Below, one piece after another: positions 22,852 through 29,371 of a DNA stretch of 30,711 bases. Numbering within the stretch: position 1 is the stretch's first letter; the number at the start of each line of letters is the position of its first letter. This DNA comes from a virus: the IMG/VR virus record IMGVR_UViG_3300020446_000051, positions 1 to 30,711 of that record; one strand, given 5' to 3'. The position numbers and the translations under genes were made by a program. Below the pieces are notes generated by a model. The model ran no database searches, had not been told where the DNA came from, and saw only the letters and a program-made list of their open reading frames with translations.

Positions 22852-23615
22852 CTTTGAAAAATCTTATTAACAAAGATAAGCCAACAAAAAAACGTATGTG
22901 TTCAAAGCATGGTGAATATATTTCAACAAATTTTGTTAGTGATTTTTGGACAGAATGTCCTAAATGTATGAAGACAAAAATAAATAAACAACTAAAAGAA
23001 CGTGACAAGCAAGCTGCATTAGAACGTGAGCAGCGAAAGTGGGCAGCAAAAATAGGAAGTGCAGCTATTCCAGAACGATTTAAAGATAGAACATTAGAAA
23101 GTTATGTAGCAAAGACAAGTGGTCAAAAAAAAGCATTAGCTTTTGCAAAAGAGTATGCAGAAAACTTTGACCAAGTTTTAAAAAATGGACGTTCAGCAAT
23201 CTTTACTGGGAAAGTTGGTACAGGTAAAACTCATTTGGCAGTAGGCATTGCGTTGAGCATTATGCAACAACAACGATCAGCTTTATTCGTGACCGTCCAA
23301 AGATTAATAAGAAGAATTAAAGATAGTTGGAGGACAAAAGAAGAAACAGAAAGCGATGTAGTAAATGCATTTGCATCACCAGATTTATTAATACTTGATG
23401 AGGTAGGTGTGCAGTTTGGGTCAGAGTTTGAAAAACAACAGTTGTTTGATGTACTAAATGAACGCTATGAAAAACTTAAGCCATCAATTTTATTATCAAA
23501 TATTCCTAGCGAACAATTATCTGACTACCTTGGCGAGCGTGTCATGGATAGACTGCGTGAAAACGGAGGTGCATTAATTGGTTTTAACTGGGATTCATAC
23601 AGAAAAAGTTTATGA
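22848..23615 (+). CDS. DnaC-like helicase loader (AAA+ ATPase)
   Basis: A 255-residue protein. An N-terminal zinc-binding region (C18, H21, C37, C40) precedes an AAA+ module with Walker A GKVGTGKT at 121-128 and Walker B LLILDE at 180-185. VMDRLREN near the C-terminus supplies the expected sensor/arginine region. Proteins of this kind load the replicative helicase onto the origin. As no helicase or polymerase gene is visible, it probably hijacks host DnaB. It overlaps the DUF1376 gene by four bases, the typical initiator-loader pair. GAGGGGG lies upstream as ribosome site. Confidence 0.9.
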   Translation: MTLKNLINKDKPTKKRMCSKHGEYISTNFVSDFWTECPKCMKTKINKQLKERDKQAALEREQRKWAAKIGSAAIPERFKDRTLESYVAKTSGQKKALAFAKEYAENFDQVLKNGRSAIFTGKVGTGKTHLAVGIALSIMQQQRSALFVTVQRLIRRIKDSWRTKEETESDVVNAFASPDLLILDEVGVQFGSEFEKQQLFDVLNERYEKLKPSILLSNIPSEQLSDYLGERVMDRLRENGGALIGFNWDSYRKSL

Positions 23616-23701
23616 CAACTGAACAAAAAATTGCAGCAGCAAAAGCTCGCATTTGTGAATTAGAATTATTAATTAAATTATGGAGCAAAACAAATGGATG
23701 A
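23612..23701 (+). CDS. Very small helical protein, 29 residues
   Basis: A short frame starting MTTEQKIAAAKARICELELL, overlapping the loader stop as ATGA and overlapping the next start. The conserved-looking coupling and a leucine-rich helix argue that it is translated, but at 29 residues coding status is uncertain. Function unknown. Confidence 0.45.
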   Translation: MTTEQKIAAAKARICELELLIKLWSKTNG

Positions 23702-23846
23702 ATCTACTATTTTAAAAATTGCAAGATACAAATGCCAATTAGCAGAACTAGATAGGCAATGGTGGTTTGAAAATTTAGATAATAAATTCTATAAAATAAA
23801 CGTCAAACGCATTGAAGCAGAGTTGACAAGGTTAGAAAATGATTGA
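23694..23846 (+). CDS. Small coiled-coil protein, 50 residues
   Basis: Begins MDESTILKIARYKCQLAELD, with RQWWFENLDNKFY in the middle and an RIEAELTRLEN helix at the end. It overlaps both the previous 29-residue frame and the RusA gene start by eight bases. No family recognised; tight packing suggests a genuine gene in the replication operon. Confidence 0.55.
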   Translation: MDESTILKIARYKCQLAELDRQWWFENLDNKFYKINVKRIEAELTRLEND

Positions 23847-24270
23847 AGTAGTATTAGGTTGGCCGCCAACAGATCTTTCACCTAATGCAAGAAAGCATTG
23901 GGCAGTAGTAGCTAAAGCAAAAAAACAATACAGAAAAGATTGTTATAGTGTTTCAAAAGAACAACTAAAAAAATATAAAAAAGAAACAGAAAATATACCA
24001 GAAAGATTAGTTTTAGAAATGACATTTATACCACCAGACAGAAGAAGTTATGATCGTGACAATCTTGTAGCAAGAATGAAATCAGGTATTGATGGTTTAG
24101 CAGATGCACTTAAAATAAATGATAAGCGGTTTAATACTGTGATTTCAACAATGGATCAAGATTACTTAGGTGGTTTTGTCCGCATACGCATACTACAGGA
24201 GATTCCTTATGGCAAAAAAAGTAAAGAACCTATCAGTCAAGACACGAGAATATGTGAAAGACGGAGTTAA
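23839..24270 (+). CDS. rusA: RusA-like Holliday junction resolvase
   Basis: A 143-residue protein with an N-terminal GWPPTDLSPNARKHWA (the PP-x(6)-N-x-R pattern of RusA) and the catalytic core PPDRRSYDRDNLVARMKSGI, giving D72 and D74. A third acidic residue D95 lies in LADALKINDKRF and a basic K81 nearby. These correspond to the metal-binding aspartates and lysine of RusA. The dimer cuts four-way junctions made by recombination and can debranch DNA before packaging. The last 25 residues are polar and probably dispensable; the SSB-like gene starts within them. Confidence 0.88.
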   Translation: MIEVVLGWPPTDLSPNARKHWAVVAKAKKQYRKDCYSVSKEQLKKYKKETENIPERLVLEMTFIPPDRRSYDRDNLVARMKSGIDGLADALKINDKRFNTVISTMDQDYLGGFVRIRILQEIPYGKKSKEPISQDTRICERRS

Positions 24271-24529
24271 AAAAGCAAACTGGCAAAACATAGGAGTCAT
24301 TATGGAAAATGACGAAGGTAAACAATATATGCTTATTGATAGATGGGTAAATTTAGCAGGGTTACCTGACTTTGGTAACAAACCAAATCCATCAGCAGTA
24401 ATGGTTACTTTGTTTGATGCTGATAATAACTACCAACCGGGAAAACCAAACCCTAATACACCAACGTATAAAGGTAATGATGATTTACAAAGTTTTGAAA
24501 AAATACCAAACGATGAAATACCTTTTTAG
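24209..24529 (+). CDS. Single-stranded DNA-binding protein-like
   Basis: A 106-residue protein. I choose the ATG at 24209 because AGGAG lies seven bases before it; a longer frame from 24170 would only mirror the RusA coding sequence. The middle (NWQNIGVIMENDEGKQYMLI, then DRWVNLAGLP) fits a small OB fold. The linker is Pro/Asn-rich, and the protein ends in NDEIPF, very like the acidic DDDIPF tip that bacterial SSB uses to recruit partner enzymes. Placement with YqaJ, RecT, DnaC-like and RusA genes supports an SSB role. It is the last gene before a terminator. Confidence 0.7.
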   Translation: MAKKVKNLSVKTREYVKDGVKKANWQNIGVIMENDEGKQYMLIDRWVNLAGLPDFGNKPNPSAVMVTLFDADNNYQPGKPNPNTPTYKGNDDLQSFEKIPNDEIPF

Positions 24530-24538
24530 GTGGGCAAT

Positions 24539-24585
24539 ATAAAACCCTAGACTGACACGAACCATTAATCAATCTAGGGTTTTAT
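24539..24585. terminator. Bidirectional terminator between convergent operons
   Basis: A 13-base perfect stem built on AAAACCCTAGA (24541-24551) and TCTAGGGTTTT (24573-24583), extended by two A-T pairs, with a 21-base loop. The A and T ends of the stem give U-runs in both directions, so it can stop the replication operon from the left and the small minus-strand operon from the right. Confidence 0.75.
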
Positions 24586-24601
24586 GGTGATGGGGTTAGA
24601 A

Positions 24602-24664
24602 CTATTTTTTCTTTGGTGGTCTACCAACTTTAGTTCCATATGTACCTTTGCCTTTTGGGCTCAT
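24602..24664 (-). CDS. Micro-protein of 20 residues, conserved-looking phage type
   Basis: The whole product is MSPKGKGTYGTKVGRPPKKK, with a GGAG ribosome site seven bases before the ATG. Very similar 20-residue basic peptides with KGKGTYG and VGRPPKK occur, as far as I recall, in other phages, often unannotated. The GRPPKK end looks like an AT-hook, so it may bind the minor groove. Last gene before the bidirectional terminator. Confidence 0.6.
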   Translation of the reverse strand: MSPKGKGTYGTKVGRPPKKK

Positions 24665-24686
24665 GGCAATCTCCATAAATGTCTTT

Positions 24687-24986
24687 TTAAATATGAAAGA
24701 ATTTTTTAATTCTGTCAATAGATCTACGTTCTAATCTTTTATTTTTTGATCTTTCTATTTTTCTTTCTTCTACAATTTCTTTAGCTTCTAACTCTACAAC
24801 TCTGCCTAATAACCCTGCTAAAAAAACATCTTGTTTCATTTGATGCCTTATAAGATGAGTGCAATATCTTTTTATATTATCTATATCATTGCTTTTCATT
24901 ATTTCTCTGCAACGCATTTCAACTGACAGTTGCAGCTCTACAGGAGCAGGTTCTATTTCTATATTTAAAAAAGTTTCTTTTTCCAT
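24687..24986 (-). CDS. Helical protein of unknown function, 99 residues
   Basis: Begins MEKETFLNIEIEPAPVELQL. The remainder is charged alpha-helix (REIMKSNDIDNIKRYCTHLI, then ELEAKEIVEERKIERSKNKR), ending in a basic tail. ATG overlaps the stop of the upstream small gene as TAATG. No family recognised. The operon has promoter-proximal membrane protein genes, so this could be a lysis- or structure-linked accessory. Confidence 0.65.
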   Translation of the reverse strand: MEKETFLNIEIEPAPVELQLSVEMRCREIMKSNDIDNIKRYCTHLIRHQMKQDVFLAGLLGRVVELEAKEIVEERKIERSKNKRLERRSIDRIKKFFHI

Positions 24987-25150
24987 TAATTTAATTTAGG
25001 AAATAAATTTTGCTCCAACAGATCTACTGCTTTATCGTCCAATGTATTCGAGGTCTGCTTCACAAATGCACGACAGAGATCCACCACAAGTCTTTTGCAT
25101 CCTGTCGTAGAAAGGAAGCGTAATAGTATAGGCTTCAGTATTTTGTACAT
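24986..25150 (-). CDS. Small protein of unknown function, 54 residues
   Basis: The frame reads MYKILKPILLRFLSTTGCKR and then LVVDLCRAFVKQTSN, TLDDKAVDLLEQNLFP. An amphipathic basic N-terminus and an acidic helical end. Short proteins of this type (LKPxLxRFL ... VKRLVVDLL ... DNTVDD) are familiar to me from several phages next to holin-like genes. Function unknown. It overlaps the next start by a TAATG. A 31-base gap separates it from the membrane protein upstream. Confidence 0.62.
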   Translation of the reverse strand: MYKILKPILLRFLSTTGCKRLVVDLCRAFVKQTSNTLDDKAVDLLEQNLFPKLN

Positions 25151-25181
25151 AGTTTGTTAGTTTTTCCAAACATAGCAAACA

Positions 25182-25343
25182 TTATTGGATCTGTCCTTCT
25201 ATCCTACTGACTGCTTCAGATAACTTATTCAATCTGAAGTATATATCTCGTATGTCTCGTTCTCTGCGATTACTCATGTTAGATAAAACCATAAGTAAAG
25301 CAGTAGCTGCTGCACCAATTAAGGCACTATATATCTCAGGCAT
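25182..25343 (-). CDS. Small single-pass membrane protein, holin candidate
   Basis: A 53-residue protein beginning MPEIYSALIGAAATALLMVL, one transmembrane segment near the N-terminus, followed by a charged coiled-coil helix (RRERDIRDIYFRLNKLSEAV). Short N-terminal-anchor proteins of this kind are common near phage lysis genes and some act as holins. No endolysin is visible next to it, so the role is uncertain. It is the first gene of a four-gene minus-strand operon and lacks a Shine-Dalgarno. Confidence 0.62.
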   Translation of the reverse strand: MPEIYSALIGAAATALLMVLSNMSNRRERDIRDIYFRLNKLSEAVSRIEGQIQ

Positions 25344-25370
25344 TTGCGTTAATAGGTAATTATGTATAGT
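25343..25370 (+). promoter_or_regulatory. Possible plus-strand promoter for the membrane/secreted protein operon
   Basis: TTGCGT (25343-25348) and TATAGT (25365-25370) are 16 bases apart, giving a start near 25377, about 14 bases before the ATG at 25391. The region is the only gap between divergent genes here. A minus-strand promoter is less clear. Confidence 0.45.
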
Positions 25371-25390
25371 ATGACTAATAAATCGTTGTT

Positions 25391-25807
25391 ATGGCTGACA
25401 AATTAGTAGAAAAAAACAAACAACTAGAAGATGACAAACCTGATTATCAGGAAAAAATTACTTTTTTAGTTTCTACTGTTGCCCAAGGTTTTATTTTAAC
25501 TTGGTGTTTATTAGTTTTATCTCTTGGATATGTCAAGCTTCCTAATAAATTATTTGGTTTAGACATACCAGACCAACCTCGTGTGGATTCGACCTTCGCA
25601 GCAGGGCTTCTCGGTAATATTTTAGGTGGACTAGGTATAAGTGTTAATGCAGCACAAGGAGCAAAAAAGAAAAAGAAAGAAAATGAAAACGGTGTGATTG
25701 GTGACTCTGGTGGTGGCACTTCAACCATTATAATTCGTCAACCAATCGAGCTTATAACGTCAAAACCAGACGTTGTTAAAGTTGATTCTACTAAACCAAA
25801 AACATGA
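25391..25807 (+). CDS. Membrane protein of a type seen in cyanophages
   Basis: A 138-residue protein with two hydrophobic segments: residues about 25-50 (ITFLVSTVAQGFILTWCLLV and onwards) and about 68-88 (FAAGLLGNILGGLGISVNAA). A Lys-rich stretch and a Ser/Thr-rich tail follow. The layout, with a small proline-rich segment (KLFGLDIPDQPRVD) between the membrane segments, resembles holin-sized proteins I recall from marine cyanophages. It leads an operon of exported proteins. The stop overlaps the next start. No Shine-Dalgarno precedes the ATG. Confidence 0.65.
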   Translation: MADKLVEKNKQLEDDKPDYQEKITFLVSTVAQGFILTWCLLVLSLGYVKLPNKLFGLDIPDQPRVDSTFAAGLLGNILGGLGISVNAAQGAKKKKKENENGVIGDSGGGTSTIIIRQPIELITSKPDVVKVDSTKPKT

Positions 25808-26325
25808 AAAAACTATTAGCACTACTGTTATTGTTTAGCCCTTCAGTTGCATTAGGGGACATTCAGCAAAAATTTGTGACATCAGCCCAAATATCGGTTG
25901 ATATGCCATTTGTAACTACTCAGAAAGTGGGGACTACGTACAGTCTTAGCGGCAACAATATAACTCCAAGCGTTACATCTGGTGGCAGCACTACGTCTGG
26001 GGCGATAGGAGGACTTAATGTTGGCTCGCTTACAGATGGTGTGCCAGCTTTAATTCAAACTGATAAAGCTATTACAACAGCAGGTTCAGCTTTTTCATTG
26101 ACTGAATCAGTAACTATGGGTGACGCAACACCATCAGCAGTTACTCCATCGTCAGGAATAGCAGCACTACCTCATCTTTCGGGACAAACCACAGTGGGAA
26201 GCGGAGGAACTCTTGGTAGTGGAGCAATGACAAGTTTATCTAGTGGTGTTCATACTTGTAGCGGTGCATTCGGATCAGGTTCTAGCTGCATTGGATCTAC
26301 TACTGTACAAATAACAATTGATTAA
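25804..26325 (+). CDS. Secreted Ser/Thr/Gly-rich beta protein
   Basis: A 173-residue protein with a clear signal peptide (MKKLLALLLLFSPSVALG, cut after ALG), followed by a Ser/Thr/Gly/Val-rich sequence with alternating strands (TQKVGTTYSLSGNNI, then ITTAGSAFSLTESVTMGD) and two cysteines near the C-terminus. It looks like a secreted beta-rich protein. I recall very similar signal-peptide proteins from marine Synechococcus/Prochlorococcus phages, of unknown function. A phage protein exported by the host could act in the periplasm during lysis or superinfection exclusion. Confidence 0.65.
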   Translation: MKKLLALLLLFSPSVALGDIQQKFVTSAQISVDMPFVTTQKVGTTYSLSGNNITPSVTSGGSTTSGAIGGLNVGSLTDGVPALIQTDKAITTAGSAFSLTESVTMGDATPSAVTPSSGIAALPHLSGQTTVGSGGTLGSGAMTSLSSGVHTCSGAFGSGSSCIGSTTVQITID

Positions 26326-26755
26326 ATTTTGGCTGCTACTAATAATATTATTTCCTGTCAAAACCCTTGCAAATCCAGTTGTGCCTACCTTCCGTACAGG
26401 AAGTTCAAGTACAAATTCTCAGAGCCAATCTGTAGTGACAGAAAATATAGTAAGCCATCAGTTCCGTACAGGCTACACTCTGAGTGTATCAGGGTCAAAC
26501 ATAGAGAGTGCAGATGTTAATGGTTATATTAATTCCATTCCTACGGCACAAGCTACGCAAACAGTTAATGGGGTTAACTTTTCATACACAAGTCCTACGT
26601 TGGAAGGTGTACCTAGATGGAAAATAGTAAACGAGTCTCAGCCATTCAGTTTGGTAGAGTCAGTAATTTCTCCCGGCCTAGACACAATAACTACAATAAA
26701 CCGCACCATAAATACAACAACCACAACCACCGTAGAAACTACGTTTGGGCAATAA
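26318..26755 (+). CDS. Secreted Ser/Thr-rich protein (TTG start)
   Basis: A 145-residue protein beginning with a TTG codon at 26318 that overlaps the previous stop by eight bases. It has a signal peptide (IKFWLLLIILFPVKTLA, then NPVVPTFRTGSSST). The mature part is Ser/Thr/Asn-rich with VSHQFRTGYTLSVSGSNIES and VNESQPFSLVESVISPGLDT, and ends in a Thr run. The motif PVVPTFRTG and the SPGLDT segment match proteins I recall from picocyanobacterial phages. No ATG start is available in this frame near the signal peptide. Function unknown. Confidence 0.62.
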   Translation: MIKFWLLLIILFPVKTLANPVVPTFRTGSSSTNSQSQSVVTENIVSHQFRTGYTLSVSGSNIESADVNGYINSIPTAQATQTVNGVNFSYTSPTLEGVPRWKIVNESQPFSLVESVISPGLDTITTINRTINTTTTTTVETTFGQ

Positions 26756-27330
26756 TTTTATTATGTTTATGCCCCTCCAAAACCCTTGCTAACACTACAA
26801 TTTCATCGCCATCCAGCCAAGCACAGGGGGTTATCAATAACAATGCTACCCAAATCCTTCCAAATTCTAGCCCCCAGTTTAGAATGTCACAGGGGATTGT
26901 ATGCAGTTCACCTAGTCTTACCATTACACCCTATGTAGTGGATTCATGGAGCTTTAACAGGCCAATAGAGCAATATACATATCAAGACGTATACAACGAG
27001 GATACAGGGGCAGTAAAGTACACTACAAAAACACCAAGGTTTGAAAAAGATAATTACAATTTAAACTACGGTATATCAGCACAGTTTAGTATTCCGCTTG
27101 GCAAAGCACCTGCACTATGTCACCAAGCTACAGAAGTAAATATTAAAAATCAAAAATTATTATATGAAAAAGGAAAATTAGAATTGGCCTTGTTTAGGTT
27201 AAAGGTATGTGGTGAACAAGCTAAGTTGGGAGTACAATTTACAGGCAAGTATGCATCTATATGCGAGGGAATTAGTGTTACTGTCCCTCCCGGTCAGGTG
27301 ATCCCTCACTCTCATTCTTTGAAGCCTTAG
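26617..27330 (+). CDS. Secreted protein, third of a series, start uncertain
   Basis: The only canonical start in frame is the ATG at 26617, which overlaps the previous gene by 139 bases and adds a basic Asn/His/Arg-rich extension. A signal peptide (WAIILLCLCPSKTLA) lies only at residues about 45-59. Homology to its upstream neighbour (LLLIILFPVKTLA) suggests the true start is near 26752-26755 at an ATA or ATT codon. The mature part has cysteines and YNLNYGISAQFSIPLGKAPA, LCHQATEVNIKNQ and helical ELALFRLKVCGEQAK. It resembles secreted proteins of marine cyanophages. The end overlaps the next minus-strand gene by 53 bases. Confidence 0.6.
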   Translation: MENSKRVSAIQFGRVSNFSRPRHNNYNKPHHKYNNHNHRRNYVWAIILLCLCPSKTLANTTISSPSSQAQGVINNNATQILPNSSPQFRMSQGIVCSSPSLTITPYVVDSWSFNRPIEQYTYQDVYNEDTGAVKYTTKTPRFEKDNYNLNYGISAQFSIPLGKAPALCHQATEVNIKNQKLLYEKGKLELALFRLKVCGEQAKLGVQFTGKYASICEGISVTVPPGQVIPHSHSLKP

Positions 27331-27922
27331 ATTTACTTAAACGTTTTATTAAATTTTTAACAATAGGTTTTACTAAATTTAAAATAATAGGAGTAGTCGC
27401 AGCCACACTAGCGATAACAGCAGTAGAGACAATAGTGCTAGGTTGTGGGATGTATTGGTCGATAAAAGGTACTTTTTCCCAAACCGCATTGCACGAAGAG
27501 TCTATTCCACGCTCCCATTTTAGCAGTCTCTCAAGCCTAAGCTCATTTTTAAAATCGCCCTGCCTAAATGGTGCATTTTTAGGAGGACATGGTTTATATT
27601 CTTCTTCTTCTTTTTTTTCTTCTTTTGGTATTTCAGTTTTAGGTGGTTCACTAGTTGGCATCTCACTATCGTTAGCAAGATTAGGCATTTCTTCTGTGAT
27701 TGTTAATTGATCTGGTACATAGTTTAATGGGTTAAAACTAGGGTACGGACAATTACTAATTACACCATTAGGATCTTCTATTATTAAATTTCTATTGCCT
27801 GTATTTTTTGTATCTCTGTGGTAGTATGTGCAACCTATTACTTGTACATTTGAATGACTATAATCAGGCACATAGGTATATGGGATATGAACATCAGGTA
27901 TATGTATCTCAGGTATTTCCAA
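27278..27922 (-). CDS. Proline-rich protein with C-terminal membrane segment
   Basis: A 214-residue protein with an N-terminal repeat-like IPEIHIPDVHIPYTYVPDY, then VQVIGCTYYHRDTKNTGNRN and LIIEDPNGVISNC. A Glu/Pro/Lys-rich linker with an EEKKEEEE run follows, then CPPKNAPFRQGDF, VPFIDQYIPQPSTIV and one hydrophobic segment (about residues 166-192) with a basic tail. The CTYxHRDxKNxGNRNLIIEDPNGV and CPPKxAP blocks match proteins I associate with marine Synechococcus and its phages. A membrane-anchored periplasmic protein is likely. Function unknown. Confidence 0.65.
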   Translation of the reverse strand: MEIPEIHIPDVHIPYTYVPDYSHSNVQVIGCTYYHRDTKNTGNRNLIIEDPNGVISNCPYPSFNPLNYVPDQLTITEEMPNLANDSEMPTSEPPKTEIPKEEKKEEEEYKPCPPKNAPFRQGDFKNELRLERLLKWERGIDSSCNAVWEKVPFIDQYIPQPSTIVSTAVIASVAATTPIILNLVKPIVKNLIKRLSKSKASKNESEGSPDREGQ

Positions 27923-28246
27923 TTAAAATTTTAATTCTTTTTGTGTTGGTGGTGTAGGTATAGATGGCCCTGTCATGTCAGGCAATCCTTTATCCAATAC
28001 ATTAGGCAATAACCCTTTCACCTCACCAAGTATTTGATTCATAATCTTAGCTTTGAATTGTTCGCTGCTTACATATTTGTATGTAAAAAAACCACCTCCT
28101 AATATTCCCAAAACTAGGATAGTAGATACGATAGTTAAAGCATCAAGAATTTTTCTCATGGTCAAATTGTTAATAGTAAAAACACTTGCATTTTCTAGTG
28201 TTCTCTGTCTGTTATTAATTTTAACCTTGTCTCCTCTATATGTCAT
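27923..28246 (-). CDS. Small membrane protein with single TM segment
   Basis: The frame of 107 residues contains MRKILDALTIVSTILVLGIL at residues 30-49, a typical N-terminal membrane anchor. The true start may therefore be the ATG at 28159, giving 78 residues; neither start has a good Shine-Dalgarno. Downstream of the anchor are a helical stretch (FKAKIMNQILGEVKGLL) and a Pro-rich tail (TGPSIPTPPTQKE). Its stop abuts the start of the proline-rich membrane protein, so the two are co-translated and may act together in the envelope. Confidence 0.6.
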   Translation of the reverse strand: MTYRGDKVKINNRQRTLENASVFTINNLTMRKILDALTIVSTILVLGILGGGFFTYKYVSSEQFKAKIMNQILGEVKGLLPNVLDKGLPDMTGPSIPTPPTQKELKF

Positions 28247-28291
28247 TACTGGTTTAATGACTAAACAATTTCACGAAAAAGTAAAATAAAT

Positions 28292-29371
28292 TTATCTTCC
28301 AGCTACAGTGCCACTGTTATTAAATGTAATTGAACTTCGGCCAAATATATAATAACCAGCTAATCCTCCAGCAGCTCCACCAGATCCAGCAGCTCCACCA
28401 GCTCCACCAGATCCGCCACTTCCATTACCCAAACCAAACATATTAAACATACCACAGGTGTTACCACTTCCTGAGCAGCCTCCATTTGCTCCACCTGATC
28501 CAGTGCTACCTGCACTACCCTGATTTCCTGTAGCACCACCTGATCCAGAATTACCAAATGATCCACCAGCACCACCAGTTCCGCCTTGGCCACCAGCTCC
28601 ACCAGTTCCACCAGTTCCACCGTAACCACCCCTAAAGTCAGATGGAGGTCCTCCTCCAGCTCCTCCAGCCCCCGCAGAACCTCCAGCCCCCGCAGAACCA
28701 GAAGAAGCAGATTGGTTATAACCTTGACCTACTCCACCAGCACCGCCAGCACCGCCAGCACCACCAGCACCACCAGCACCGCCAGCTCCACCATAATGAG
28801 TTGAGCCATACCAATGTCCGTTACCACCTTGGCCACCAGTACCACCTTGGCCACCAGTACCGCCTTGGCCACCTTGGCCGCCGCCGCCACCGCCAGCTAA
28901 AATATTACCGCCAGAGTTTAAATTAATAGTAACCCCGCTTGTAGACAGTAAGTGGATTGCATTACCACCAGTACCGCCGTTAGATGCACCTCCATGACCA
29001 TGAACATTACCAGTAATATCCATAATTAAAGTACCAGCCATACCTGTTGGAGCTAAAATAGCGTGTGTATTAGTACCACCAACAGTTATTCCGCTTGGAA
29101 TAATAAGTCGTTTGGGTACAGTCGAAGTCCAGTTAGCCCCAAAGACAGTAGCTAAATTTAAATTAGTAGCATTACCTGTTTGTATTACAATTTCGTTTAC
29201 TGCACCATAAAAATCAGAAATGGAAATAAGACCAGAAGTAGGAACGCCAGTATTATTACTCGGTACAAAACTACCGTTTCTATAGTATTCCGATAAAGAG
29301 TGAGGAGTTGTTCCTCCAAACTCATCAACAATATCTTGTATTGTTATTAGACCTGATGATTGTATAGCCAT
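28292..29371 (-). CDS. Glycine-rich tail adhesin
   Basis: A 359-residue protein. An N-terminal attachment region contains ITIQDIVDEFGGTTPHSLSE and then SGLISISDFYGA, a module widely seen in cyanophage and other tail proteins. The middle forms strands, and residues about 155-330 are dense Gly-Gly-x repeats with Ala, Ser, Thr and Gln that probably fold as a polyglycine type II sandwich, as in T-even gp38 adhesins. The C-terminus (YYIFGRSSITFNNSGTVAGR) is the conserved closing strand. It likely binds the host receptor through loops between glycine runs. It overlaps the tail-fibre stop as TAATG. Confidence 0.82.
   Translation of the reverse strand: MAIQSSGLITIQDIVDEFGGTTPHSLSEYYRNGSFVPSNNTGVPTSGLISISDFYGAVNEIVIQTGNATNLNLATVFGANWTSTVPKRLIIPSGITVGGTNTHAILAPTGMAGTLIMDITGNVHGHGGASNGGTGGNAIHLLSTSGVTINLNSGGNILAGGGGGGQGGQGGTGGQGGTGGQGGNGHWYGSTHYGGAGGAGGAGGAGGAGGAGGVGQGYNQSASSGSAGAGGSAGAGGAGGGPPSDFRGGYGGTGGTGGAGGQGGTGGAGGSFGNSGSGGATGNQGSAGSTGSGGANGGCSGSGNTCGMFNMFGLGNGSGGSGGAGGAAGSGGAAGGLAGYYIFGRSSITFNNSGTVAGR
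28662..28892 (-). repeat. Tandem repeats in the adhesin gene
   Basis: CCTCCAGCCCCCGCAGAA is duplicated exactly in tandem at 28662-28679 and 28680-28697. Further right are short imperfect units of 6-15 bases built on CCACCAGCACCGCCAGC (about 28735-28795) and CCACCAGTACCGCCTTGG (about 28830-28880). They encode GG-x and GGQGGT repeats. The DNA is far richer in G and C than the surrounding genome. Confidence 0.75.

Noticed and set aside
23287-23297. CGTGACCGTCC, partial match to the late motif
   Set aside because: Only eight bases match, inside the helicase-loader gene on the other strand context; no promoter features follow.
24170-24208. Longer start for the SSB-like gene
   Set aside because: The extra residues only mirror the RusA coding sequence, while the ATG at 24209 has AGGAG at good spacing.
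26740-26755. Programmed -1 frameshift joining the second and third exported proteins
   Set aside because: The frames are in the -1 relation, but I found no X-XXY-YYZ slippery heptamer in the correct phase in the overlap; a non-AUG start is simpler.
28360-28926. Several frames of Val/Glu/Leu or Ser/Thr/His/Gln repeats over the adhesin gene
   Set aside because: They are shifted readings of the glycine-repeat DNA, with no start signals.
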